Source: Oscillospiraceae bacterium
Lineage (GTDB): Bacteria; Bacillota_A; Clostridia; Oscillospirales; Oscillospiraceae
DNA: 6,098 nt
Direction of reading: 5' to 3'
Assembly (NCBI GenBank): GCA_017381835.1
Contig: JAFOBK010000229.1
Location: 1 to 6,098 of the forward strand
Shown: positions 1 through 5,637 of the stretch, in pieces
How positions within the stretch are numbered: the stretch's first letter is position 1
Layout of the letters: every line of letters begins with the position of its first letter
Notes under the pieces: generated by a model
The model's input: the letters and a program-made list of their open reading frames with translations, nothing else
Told to the model about the DNA's origin: nothing
The model's database searches: none
Made by a program: the position numbers and the translations under genes

Positions 1-20
1 TGTCCGGTGGACATTTTCTT
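1..20 (+). other. Short hairpin with T-rich tail
   Basis: TGTCC (1-5) pairs perfectly with GGACA (9-13) around a 3-nt GGT loop and is followed by TTTTCTT (14-20). The shape resembles a minimal intrinsic terminator, but a 5-bp stem is weak and a much stronger terminator follows at 38-92. The left context is outside the window, so it could also be the end of a longer element. Confidence 0.3.
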
Positions 21-37
21 AGCCCGTGGGAGAGTCC

Positions 38-92
38 ATGGATAATGGAATGCAATCCGTAGGATTGTAGGCCATTATCCATTTTTGTTTTT
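38..92 (+). terminator. Strong rho-independent terminator for a gene left of the window
   Basis: An 11-bp perfect stem (ATGGATAATGG at 38-48 with CCATTATCCAT at 72-82) is extended across a 2x2 internal loop by a second helix (51-58 with 62-69, one G-U pair, GTA loop). The hairpin is followed at once by TTTT-G-TTTTT (83-92). The T tract is on the plus strand, so it ends plus-strand transcription entering from the left. No gene for it is visible in the window. Confidence 0.85.
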
Positions 93-116
93 GGGATAGC
101 CATCTATATTCTTCTA

Positions 117-125
117 TGATATAAT
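117..125 (+). promoter_or_regulatory. Extended -10 promoter
   Basis: The sequence has a consensus TATAAT (120-125) preceded by TG one base away (117-118), which is the extended -10 pattern TGnTATAAT. No good -35 is seen at 16-18 nt spacing (97-102 is TAGCCA), which extended -10 promoters tolerate. Transcription would start near 132, inside the inverted repeat at 130-153, and would run through the palindromic element towards the orphan gene at 386. Confidence 0.6.
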
Positions 126-129
126 CCTG

Positions 130-153
130 TTAGACAAACTTGAATTTGTCTAA
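130..153. promoter_or_regulatory. Perfect 9-bp inverted repeat at the transcription start (candidate operator)
   Basis: TTAGACAAA (130-138) and TTTGTCTAA (145-153) are exact inverted copies separated by 6 nt. The repeat begins 4 nt after the -10 hexamer, so a bound dimeric repressor would cover the start site. The same symmetry would also fold into an RNA hairpin at the very 5' end of the transcript, which could affect stability. No regulator gene next to it explains it. Confidence 0.45.
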
Positions 154-167
154 GAGTTTGCACCGCA

Positions 168-338
168 CCAAAGCCTCCCTTGTGTAAAGGGAGGTGGCAC
201 GGCGAAGCCGTGACGGAGGGATTGTGCGGTAGACGTTTGTTCTATTGCAGGCTTTCGGCGAATTCGTACTGCGGTAACAATCCCTCAGTCAAAAATCAGA
301 GATTTTTGACAGCTCCCTTTACACAAGGGAGCCTTGGG
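168..338. repeat. 171-bp palindromic MITE-like intergenic element
   Basis: The outer ends, 168-193 and 313-338, are inverted copies with 24 of 26 positions complementary, including 19 exact (175-193 with 313-331). Each end also folds by itself (CTCCCTT/AAGGGAG). Inside, 216-225 pairs with 277-286. The left arm carries a GC-rich hairpin (198-203 with 207-212, GAA loop) and the right arm an AT-rich 10-bp one (288-297 with 301-310, AGA loop). There is no transposase ORF and no clear target-site duplication. A further small hairpin (343-347 with 354-358) follows on the right. I have an impression of similar CTCCCTT...AAGGGAG repeats in gut Ruminococcaceae, not verified. It sits between the promoter at 117 and the gene at 386. 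Confidence 0.75.
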
Positions 339-385
339 CGCTCCCGCGCCAGTGCGGGTGATTCGAATTTATGGAGGTGAGTTCC

Positions 386-934
386 TTGAAACGTGAAGAC
401 GCCTTTTACCACAAATTGTTATTGATGTCTGGCTTAGATGATGGCTATGATGAATGGTTAAATTATTATCTAGAATTAGAAAATCCTTTAAGTAATATTG
501 TTTTGGAACTTGCTTGCTGTGGTTCTGATATAAATAAAACTATTTCTGTTTTGCATAATTTCTGTGCAGAGCAACCATTCGATAAGTCTGATGTCTGCAA
601 TAGAGTAAGGTTATTCTACAAAAATGCATATTACTCCAAAAGAATGAGCACGGAAGAAATCGTTTCTTCAATGTACCGTTTGGCCAACAACATTGGCGAC
701 CCAGGAGATGCAGATTTTGATGCGCATATTTGGGGTGATATGTATTATCTTGATGATTATTACGATTTGGCTATAGATGGTCTCATTCCCATGGAGGGTT
801 TTAACGTTGCTTTTTTTTCCTACCTTGACAACGGCATTTCTATCGATTCGAACAGTATATGGAACTACAACAAAAGCAAAAACACTTCACTCATCGATAG
901 AATTAAGCATTTTCTAAATAAGATAATCAATTAG
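386..934 (+). CDS. Orphan hypothetical protein, AT-rich, acidic (182 aa)
   Basis: I do not recognise this family. I chose the TTG at 386: a perfect GGAGGTGA (373-380) lies 5 nt before it, whereas the in-frame ATG at 371 overlaps that same ribosome binding site and has none of its own. The product would be 182 residues (187 from the ATG). It is soluble, with no signal peptide or membrane segment, strongly acidic in the middle and basic at the C-terminus (KHFLNKI). It is rich in Tyr, Asp and Asn, with a Tyr/Asp cluster (MYYLDDYYDLA) and a Cys pair (ELACCGSD). Small, acidic, AT-rich single-domain orphans of this sort are sometimes immunity proteins, but no toxin partner is in the window, so that is only a guess. 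Base composition is clearly more AT-rich than the uroD-like and pnt genes, suggesting separate acquisition. A hairpin at 987-1018 probably ends its transcript. Confidence 0.7.
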   Translation: MKREDAFYHKLLLMSGLDDGYDEWLNYYLELENPLSNIVLELACCGSDINKTISVLHNFCAEQPFDKSDVCNRVRLFYKNAYYSKRMSTEEIVSSMYRLANNIGDPGDADFDAHIWGDMYYLDDYYDLAIDGLIPMEGFNVAFFSYLDNGISIDSNSIWNYNKSKNTSLIDRIKHFLNKIIN

Positions 935-986
935 CCAAATTCCAATTTATCGAACAGCCCCTACATGTTCCAATATAGATTTTCCA

Positions 987-1040
987 TCCCCCGGGAAGCG
1001 GCATCGTTTCCCGGGGGACATGATTTATTCCTCATTTTTC
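987..1040 (+). terminator. Probable terminator after the orphan gene
   Basis: TCCCCCGGGAA (987-997) pairs perfectly with TTCCCGGGGGA (1008-1018). The helix can extend by three pairs (998-1000 with 1005-1007, one G-U) to a GCAT tetraloop, giving a very stable hairpin. The tail (1019-1040) is T-rich but interrupted, so termination may be partial. It lies 52 nt after the orphan gene stop and just before the promoter region of the uroD-like gene. Confidence 0.55.
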
Positions 1041-1065
1041 TATTCCCTTTTGACGCTTTATCGTG

Positions 1066-1071
1066 TATGAT
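1066..1071 (+). promoter_or_regulatory. Possible -10 box for the uroD-like gene
   Basis: TATGAT matches TATAAT at five of six positions and would start transcription near 1078, 25 nt before the chosen TTG start at 1103. A TTGACG at 1050-1055 is only 10 nt away, too close to be its -35, and the hexamer at correct spacing (1043-1048) is poor. If this promoter is real, the ATGs at 1067 and 1070 are not transcribed, which supports the TTG start. Confidence 0.3.
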
Positions 1072-1102
1072 GAAAGAAAAAAGCAAGAAAGGGTGCATTT
1101 CT

Positions 1103-2155
1103 TTGACCCATAGAGAAAATGTTGTAGCTTGCCTGCGGCGGCAGAGCTTTGAGCGGATTCCCTGGCATATCGATCTATGCGATTCTCTGAAGCAGGAGAT
1201 GATCCGGCGCTACGGCACCGACAATGTGGCAGAGGTTTTTGACATGCCTGTGCAGTACATTGAGCTGGCGCCTTCCGCCCACCCTATTGATCACAGAAAA
1301 TACCACAAAAATCCCGATGAGCTGACAATGATCGACGAGTGGGGCGTAGGATACAAGCAAGGCAGCGTGGCTCACTTTATGAAGTTCATCTCCCCTATGG
1401 CGGATTTTGATGACCCACAACAGGTAATCGACTACCCCTTCCCCGATATGGATGAACCGGAGCGCTGGGCAAAAACCAAGGAGAAAGTGGAGGCATGTCA
1501 TGCCGCCGGACGGGCAGCCGCCTACTTTGGTCTTCAGGTCTTTGAACCTGCCTGGTACTTAAGAGGTTTAGAGAACATGCTGGCAGACTTCCTCTGCGAC
1601 GAGGAAATGGCTGCCGCCTGCATGGATAAGATGACCGAAATACAGTGCAGAACCGCCAAGCACGCTGCCGAGACCGGTGTGGACATCATTATGTTCGGCG
1701 ACGATGTAGGCACACAAAAAGCGCTGATGATGAGCAAGGAGACCTGGCGCCGCTGGGTCAAACCCGCCACCGCCGCCACCATTGCCGCTGCCAAGGCAGT
1801 GAATCCCGACGTGATCGCGCTGTATCACTCTGACGGTGTGATTTACGATATCATCCCGGAGCTGATGGAAATCGGCGTGGATATCTTGAACCCGGTGCAG
1901 CCGGAATGCGTGGATCCCATAGCGCTGAAAGAGCAGTACGGCGATCAGCTCTCTTTCTGGGGCACCATTGGCACCCAGACTACCATGCCCTTCGGTACAC
2001 CTGAGGAAGTGCGGGAAAATGTGCGCCACATGATCGAAACCGTGGGTGCCGGCGGCGGTCTGCTGGTGGCTCCCACCCATCTGCTGGAGCCGGAAGTTCC
2101 CTGGGAGAATATTGAAGCATTGATCCAGGCTGTGAAAGATTTCGGTACTATATAA
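1103..2155 (+). CDS. Uroporphyrinogen decarboxylase (URO-D) family protein, MtaA-like fold, substrate unknown
   Basis: This 350-residue protein matches the URO-D superfamily (COG0407-type) along its length. It starts THRENVVACLRRQ-, typical for the family, has GDDVGTQ (about residues 199-205) followed by a conserved MSKETWRRWVKP stretch, then YHSDG (His242, Asp244), GVDILNPVQPE, and a C-terminal PEVPWENIEALIQA. I placed the start at the TTG at 1103: AAAGGGTG (1088-1095) is 7 nt upstream and the protein then begins exactly where relatives begin. ATGs at 1067/1070 would add 11-12 Lys-rich residues, and an upstream in-frame ATG at 965 runs through the hairpin at 987-1018. It lacks the N-terminal Arg-rich HemE substrate motif, so haem synthesis is unlikely. 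It also lacks the His-x-Cys zinc motif of the MtaA/MtbA corrinoid methyltransferases, having His-Ser-Asp instead. No corrinoid protein or methyltransferase partner is nearby. It is cytoplasmic and monocistronic between two terminators. Confidence 0.85.
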   Translation: MTHRENVVACLRRQSFERIPWHIDLCDSLKQEMIRRYGTDNVAEVFDMPVQYIELAPSAHPIDHRKYHKNPDELTMIDEWGVGYKQGSVAHFMKFISPMADFDDPQQVIDYPFPDMDEPERWAKTKEKVEACHAAGRAAAYFGLQVFEPAWYLRGLENMLADFLCDEEMAAACMDKMTEIQCRTAKHAAETGVDIIMFGDDVGTQKALMMSKETWRRWVKPATAATIAAAKAVNPDVIALYHSDGVIYDIIPELMEIGVDILNPVQPECVDPIALKEQYGDQLSFWGTIGTQTTMPFGTPEEVRENVRHMIETVGAGGGLLVAPTHLLEPEVPWENIEALIQAVKDFGTI

Positions 2156-2162
2156 ATAATGA

Positions 2163-2196
2163 AAACCCGACTCCATTTGGAGTCGGGTTTCTTTTT
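2163..2196. terminator. Bidirectional terminator between uroD-like gene and pntB
   Basis: A perfect 12-13-bp stem (AAACCCGACTCCA at 2163-2175 with TGGAGTCGGGTTT at 2178-2190) has a 2-4-nt loop. On the plus strand it is followed by TCTTTTTATTT. On the minus strand the stem ends in TTT and continues into an AT-rich tail. It starts 7 nt after the uroD-like stop and about 5 nt after the pntB stop, so it serves both convergent transcripts. Confidence 0.92.
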
Positions 2197-4150
2197 ATTT
2201 CAGGAAGCTTTGCAGCTGCGACACAGATTCTTTGGCATCGCCCAGCATCAGCAGCACCTTATCCGCCTCATACAGAGGATTCGGCACACCGGCATAGCCG
2301 GGTTTCGTGTCGAAATTACAGAATACAATCTTAGGCGCATTCTCCACACTAAGCACCGGCATACCATAGATAGGCGTTCCCTCTGCCGTGTTAGCGGCGG
2401 GGTTGGTCACATCGTTGGCACCGATGACAATGGCAATATCGCAGGATGCAAAGTCATCATTGATATCTTCCATCATGAAGAGCTTGTCATAGTCGATATC
2501 CGCCTCACACAGCAACACGCTCATATGACCGGGCATACGGCCTGCAACGGGATGGATAGCAAACTTCACTTCCGCGCCGCGGTTTTCCAGAAGGCTTGCC
2601 AATCTTGCCACATCCGCCTGCGCCTGGGACAGCGCCATGCCATAGCCAGGAACGATAATTACTTTCTGTGCGGTCTTGAGGGTCTCCCCTACCTCTGCCA
2701 GGGTCAGCTTGCCGGATTCGGCAGGTACTTCCTCTGCAGGTGCAGGTTCTGCCTTTGCTTCTGCATAGGTGGTCAGCTTCTGCACAGATTCCTTGGCATC
2801 GCCCAGCATCAGCAGCACATTCTGCGCTTCATACAGAGGATTGGGGACACCGGCGTAACCGGGTTTGGTATCGAAGTTGCAGAACACCGCCATAGGTGCC
2901 TGCTCCACATTGAGAACCGGCATGCCGTAGATGGGCGTGCCCTCTGCGGTATTGGCGGCGGGGTTAGTGACATCATTGGCACCGATGACTACGACCAGAT
3001 CACAGGAGGCAAAATCATCGTTGATATCTTCCAGCATAAAGAGCTTATCATAATCGATATCCGCTTCACACAGCAGCACGCTCATATGACCGGGCATACG
3101 GCCGGCAACGGGGTGGATGGCAAATTTCACCTCTGCGCCACGCTTTTCCAGAACATTTGCCAAATAAGCCACGTCTTCCTGGGCCTGGGACAGCGCCATA
3201 CCGTAACCGGGAACAATGATCACCTTCTGAGCGGTCTGCAATGCAGCTGCCACTGCTTCTTCCGTGAGCTTTGCAGGCTCTTCGCACACTTCCTCTACAG
3301 GCGCTTCCACCGGCTTTTCCTCCGCTGCTGCGGGAGCTGCCACGGTGGTTTTACCGGTGAGGATGGTGACGAGCTTACGGTTCATGGCCTTGCACATATC
3401 CTGGGTCAGGATCAGACCGGATGCGCCTACGATGCCGCCTACAGCCACCAGCAGAGGCTCATTGATAGCCATACCGGCAATGCCGCCTGCCACACCGGAG
3501 AGGGCATTGAGAAGAGAAATGGTGATAGGCATATCCGCGCCGCCCACACGCATCACAAACACGATGCCGATAGCCAGGGAAAGAACTGCTACCAAAAGTG
3601 CCCAAGCGCCGGAAACAAAGGTCTGCAGCAGAATACCTGCCAGGATCAGCACAGCCAAAATGCCCATAATGGTGCTGTGGCTGGGAAGACTCTTGGGTCT
3701 TGCGTCCAGGATGCGAGCCAGCTTACCGGCGGCAACCAGGCTGCCGGTAAGGGTCAGGGCACCAATTGCCAAAGCCAGGCCTGCGGTGATGGCTTCAAAT
3801 GCAGGCACACCGCTGTCCATAGCGGTAACAGCAGCCACCAGAGCGGAAGCACCGCCGCCCAAACCATTCAGAAGGGCAATGATTTGGGGCATGGCAATCA
3901 TTTTTGCCTTTGCCGCGCCGTAAATACCGATCACAGCACCGGCGGCCAGGGCAATACAAATAGACACGATTGCAGAAACATCCGCTGCCCAGGCCCGCAG
4001 GAAGAAGATCATAGCCATTGCCATTACCATGGCAGCAGCAGACAGCGCATTACCACTTACGGCAGTTTTGACTTTACTCATCATATTGATGCCCAAAAGA
4101 ACCGCCGCCACACAAAGACCGCACAGAGCGAAATAAGCTAAATTACTCAT
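2195..4150 (-). CDS. pntB: NAD(P) transhydrogenase subunit beta with two tandem NADP(H)-binding domains (651 aa)
   Basis: Beta subunit of the proton-translocating transhydrogenase, in the cytoplasmic membrane. Residues 1-250 hold about nine hydrophobic helices (roughly 4-23, 33-51, 56-78, 86-108, 119-141, 161-178, 182-201, 209-227, 231-248), ending in the family signature MCKAMNR (252-258). An Ala/Glu/Pro-rich linker (about 265-293) leads to domain III copy 1 (about 306-456), a second linker (460-480), and copy 2 (493-643). Each copy has GYGMALSQAQ, HPVAGRMPGHM, EDINDDFA, IGANDVTNPAA, GMPVL, GYAGV and LGDAK, all NADP(H)-site landmarks. Known PntB proteins are about 460 residues with one domain III; the extra 187 residues are exactly one more linker plus domain. 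Asn95 occupies the place of E. coli beta-His91, and the Lys-Arg-Ser before GYAG is replaced by Cys-Asn-Phe-Asp-Thr-Lys-Pro in both copies. The ATG at 4150 overlaps the pntA2 stop by 8 nt, implying coupled translation. The terminator at 2163 ends the operon. Confidence 0.95.
   Translation of the reverse strand: MSNLAYFALCGLCVAAVLLGINMMSKVKTAVSGNALSAAAMVMAMAMIFFLRAWAADVSAIVSICIALAAGAVIGIYGAAKAKMIAMPQIIALLNGLGGGASALVAAVTAMDSGVPAFEAITAGLALAIGALTLTGSLVAAGKLARILDARPKSLPSHSTIMGILAVLILAGILLQTFVSGAWALLVAVLSLAIGIVFVMRVGGADMPITISLLNALSGVAGGIAGMAINEPLLVAVGGIVGASGLILTQDMCKAMNRKLVTILTGKTTVAAPAAAEEKPVEAPVEEVCEEPAKLTEEAVAAALQTAQKVIIVPGYGMALSQAQEDVAYLANVLEKRGAEVKFAIHPVAGRMPGHMSVLLCEADIDYDKLFMLEDINDDFASCDLVVVIGANDVTNPAANTAEGTPIYGMPVLNVEQAPMAVFCNFDTKPGYAGVPNPLYEAQNVLLMLGDAKESVQKLTTYAEAKAEPAPAEEVPAESGKLTLAEVGETLKTAQKVIIVPGYGMALSQAQADVARLASLLENRGAEVKFAIHPVAGRMPGHMSVLLCEADIDYDKLFMMEDINDDFASCDIAIVIGANDVTNPAANTAEGTPIYGMPVLSVENAPKIVFCNFDTKPGYAGVPNPLYEADKVLLMLGDAKESVSQLQSFLK
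2222..2674 (-). repeat. Domain III coding repeat, copy 2 (C-terminal)
   Basis: This encodes PntB residues about 493-643. It aligns without gaps to the segment 561 bp to its right (2783-3235). The proteins match at 136 of 151 positions. The DNA differs more: in 2521-2580 there are 7 base differences from the partner, all silent. All domain III motifs are intact, and the protein ends 8 residues after the repeat, as expected for a normal PntB C-terminus. Confidence 0.95.
2783..3235 (-). repeat. Domain III coding repeat, copy 1 (membrane-proximal)
   Basis: This encodes PntB residues about 306-456, directly after the membrane domain and first linker, the position of the single domain III in ordinary PntB. 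The 15 substitutions relative to copy 2 are scattered, many conservative (Leu/Met, Val/Ile, Asn/Ser), and none falls in the nucleotide-binding motifs. A weaker match continues upstream into the Lys-Leu-Thr at residue 294 (481 in copy 2), so the duplicated unit also took in part of the linker. Confidence 0.95.
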
Positions 4151-4439
4151 CTTTCTTTTCCGCTCCCTTCTTCACAAAGCTGCTGAGCATCTTATGGGTC
4201 AGGGCGAAACCACCGGCTACATTGACCATAGCGATCACGCAGGCGGCCAGAGCCAGGATGATGGCCAGGGTGCCCTTACTTTCAAAGGCGGCAATGATGG
4301 CGCCCAACACGGTCACACCGGAGAGGGCATTCATGCCGGACATCAGGGGGGTGTGCAGCAGCGCAGGCACATTACGGATGATCACATAACCCAAAACTGC
4401 TGACACTACAAACAGAATTACCAGCAATACAGGGTTCAT
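4143..4439 (-). CDS. pntA2: NAD(P) transhydrogenase subunit alpha part 2 (membrane, 98 aa)
   Basis: A small membrane subunit (also called PntAB) that supplies the first helices of the proton-conducting domain II; it corresponds to the C-terminal membrane part of fused E. coli PntA. Three hydrophobic segments are visible (about 3-22, 36-52, 57-77). The family signature LHTPLMSGMNA (28-38) and the C-terminal GGFALTHKML (76-85) are present, followed by a charged Lys/Glu tail. Many relatives have His in NAIHG of the second helix; here the residue is Ser40 (NALSG). The ribosome binding site GGGAGG overlaps the pntA1 stop and lies 6 nt before this ATG. The stop overlaps the pntB start by 8 nt. Tight coupling suggests equal subunit production. 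Confidence 0.95.
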   Translation of the reverse strand: MNPVLLVILFVVSAVLGYVIIRNVPALLHTPLMSGMNALSGVTVLGAIIAAFESKGTLAIILALAACVIAMVNVAGGFALTHKMLSSFVKKGAEKKDE

Positions 4440-4441
4440 AC

Positions 4442-5599
4442 TTAACCTCCCATAGCTGCCAAAGCGCCGGCGTGGACAACCTTACCGTCCTTGGTGGTCA
4501 GCATACCGCTGACGATATCGTCGCTTTCATCCAGGTTCAGGTAACCGTCCTTGGTCAGATACTTCACCAGGTTATACATATTGGCGGCATACATAAAGGT
4601 GGAGGACTCAGCCAGCATACCGGGGATATTCTTGATGCCTTCCAGGATCACACCGTGCTTCACATCACGGACACCGGGGGTGGTGATGGCACAGTTGCCG
4701 CCCTGGTCGATGGCGATATCCACAATAACAGAGCCGGGCTTCATGGTCTTGACCATCTCTTCGGTGATCAGAATGGGAGCCAAACGGCCGGGAACCAGGG
4801 CAGACAGGAATACAATATCCATATCCGGCAGCACCTTGGCGATCAGTTCGCGTTCAGCAGCCAGCACATCCTCAGGCAGTTCCATAGCATAGCCACCCTT
4901 GCCGATTGCCAGGGCAGGATCCACACCAGATTCCACTACCTTGGCACCCAGGGAGGTTGCCTGCTCAGCGGCAGCGGGACGAATATCGATAGCGTAAGTC
5001 TTGGCACCCAGGCGCTTTGCGGTGGCCAGAGCCTGCAGACCTGCAACACCTACACCGCAAATCAGCGCGTTACAAGGCTTGATCATACCGGCAGCGGTAG
5101 GCATCATGGGGATAAACTTAATAAGATCGGAAGCTGCCATCAAAATGCCCTTGTAACCTGCGCAGGTACTCATGGAAGTCAGTGCGTCCATAGACTGAGC
5201 GCGGGAAATACGGGGCACACCCTCAATGGACATACTGATGATGCCGGCTTCTGCCATGTGCTTGACCATCTTATGGTTTACAGGGGCAGCGGGGTGGATA
5301 AAGGTGATTAAGTACTGACCGGCATGCATCATATCTACTTCGTGCTTACCGGTCTGCTCATTAAACAGGGGTTCCTTAACCTTCAGGATCAGCTCTGCTT
5401 CATCATAGACCTGCTGAGCAGTCTCACACATAATCGCACCGGCAGCTGCATATGCCTCATTGGGGCACTGTGCACCGATGCCAGCATTCACTTCTACCAA
5501 AACCTTATGGCCGTCTGCCACATACTTCTTGACAGTGTCGGGGGTTGCTGCTACGCGAGCTTCATCGTGCATAATTTCCTTAGGGATACCGATAATCAT
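4442..5599 (-). CDS. pntA1: NAD(P) transhydrogenase subunit alpha part 1, NAD(H)-binding domain I (385 aa)
   Basis: The soluble cytoplasmic domain I (PntAA), which binds NAD(H) and exchanges hydride with the NADP(H) on PntB domain III; it is related to alanine dehydrogenase. The start MIIGIPKE is the usual family N-terminus, and AGGAGG (5607-5612) sits 7 nt before the ATG. Seen in order: the RQD loop (R130-ISRAQ-SMD138), which positions the nicotinamide; the Rossmann fingerprint GVGVAG (182-187), with Asp205 at the end of strand 2 to hold the adenosine ribose; VDIAIDQGG (293-301); and the closing helix with NIPGMLAESST (324-334). Length fits split-type PntA1 such as that of Rhodospirillum rubrum, with no fused membrane part. 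The stop is 2 nt before pntA2. Nothing in this subunit looks degraded, so the domain III duplication has no matching duplication here. Confidence 0.96.
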   Translation of the reverse strand: MIIGIPKEIMHDEARVAATPDTVKKYVADGHKVLVEVNAGIGAQCPNEAYAAAGAIMCETAQQVYDEAELILKVKEPLFNEQTGKHEVDMMHAGQYLITFIHPAAPVNHKMVKHMAEAGIISMSIEGVPRISRAQSMDALTSMSTCAGYKGILMAASDLIKFIPMMPTAAGMIKPCNALICGVGVAGLQALATAKRLGAKTYAIDIRPAAAEQATSLGAKVVESGVDPALAIGKGGYAMELPEDVLAAERELIAKVLPDMDIVFLSALVPGRLAPILITEEMVKTMKPGSVIVDIAIDQGGNCAITTPGVRDVKHGVILEGIKNIPGMLAESSTFMYAANMYNLVKYLTKDGYLNLDESDDIVSGMLTTKDGKVVHAGALAAMGG

Positions 5600-5637
5600 A
5601 AGATAACCTCCTGTTTATAAAAATGTAGTTGTACTGT
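5600..5637 (-). promoter_or_regulatory. lrp-pntA1 gap: ribosome binding site, no convincing promoter
   Basis: This 38-nt gap holds the AGGAGG (5607-5612, minus strand) for pntA1. A TATAAA preceded by TAGACA on the minus strand resembles -10/-35 boxes, but the spacer is only 15 nt and transcription would begin inside the ribosome binding site, so I do not accept it. No terminator hairpin is present, so read-through from lrp into pnt is the simplest reading. Confidence 0.5.

Noticed and set aside
1..370. A CRISPR array, suggested by several hairpin repeats in a gene-free stretch
   Set aside because: The repeats are inverted, not direct, differ from one another and show no regular spacer length.
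340..375. GATTCGAAT with nearby GC-rich hairpin, resembling a tRNA T-arm or 3' end
   Set aside because: The flanking bases do not form a 5-bp T stem, there is no acceptor stem or CCA, and no anticodon arm can be drawn.
180..380. A 66-codon open frame across the palindromic element
   Set aside because: It lies almost wholly within the inverted-repeat element, has no ribosome binding site, and its sequence is explained by hairpin arms.
965..1102. Longer N-terminus for the uroD-like protein (ATG 965, 1067 or 1070)
   Set aside because: The extension crosses a strong hairpin and a likely promoter, has no ribosome binding site at the right distance, and extends past where the family begins; TTG 1103 has both.
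2159..4141. A 660-codon open frame on the plus strand opposite pntB
   Set aside because: The product is His/Gln/Cys-rich with an unnatural composition and repeats only because pntB repeats. It is a codon-bias shadow of a gene with clear family motifs, and its start lies in the terminator.
4472..5311. A 279-codon plus-strand open frame opposite pntA1
   Set aside because: Composition is His/Gly/Gln-rich with no recognisable motif; pntA1 on the other strand is a full-length, motif-complete gene.
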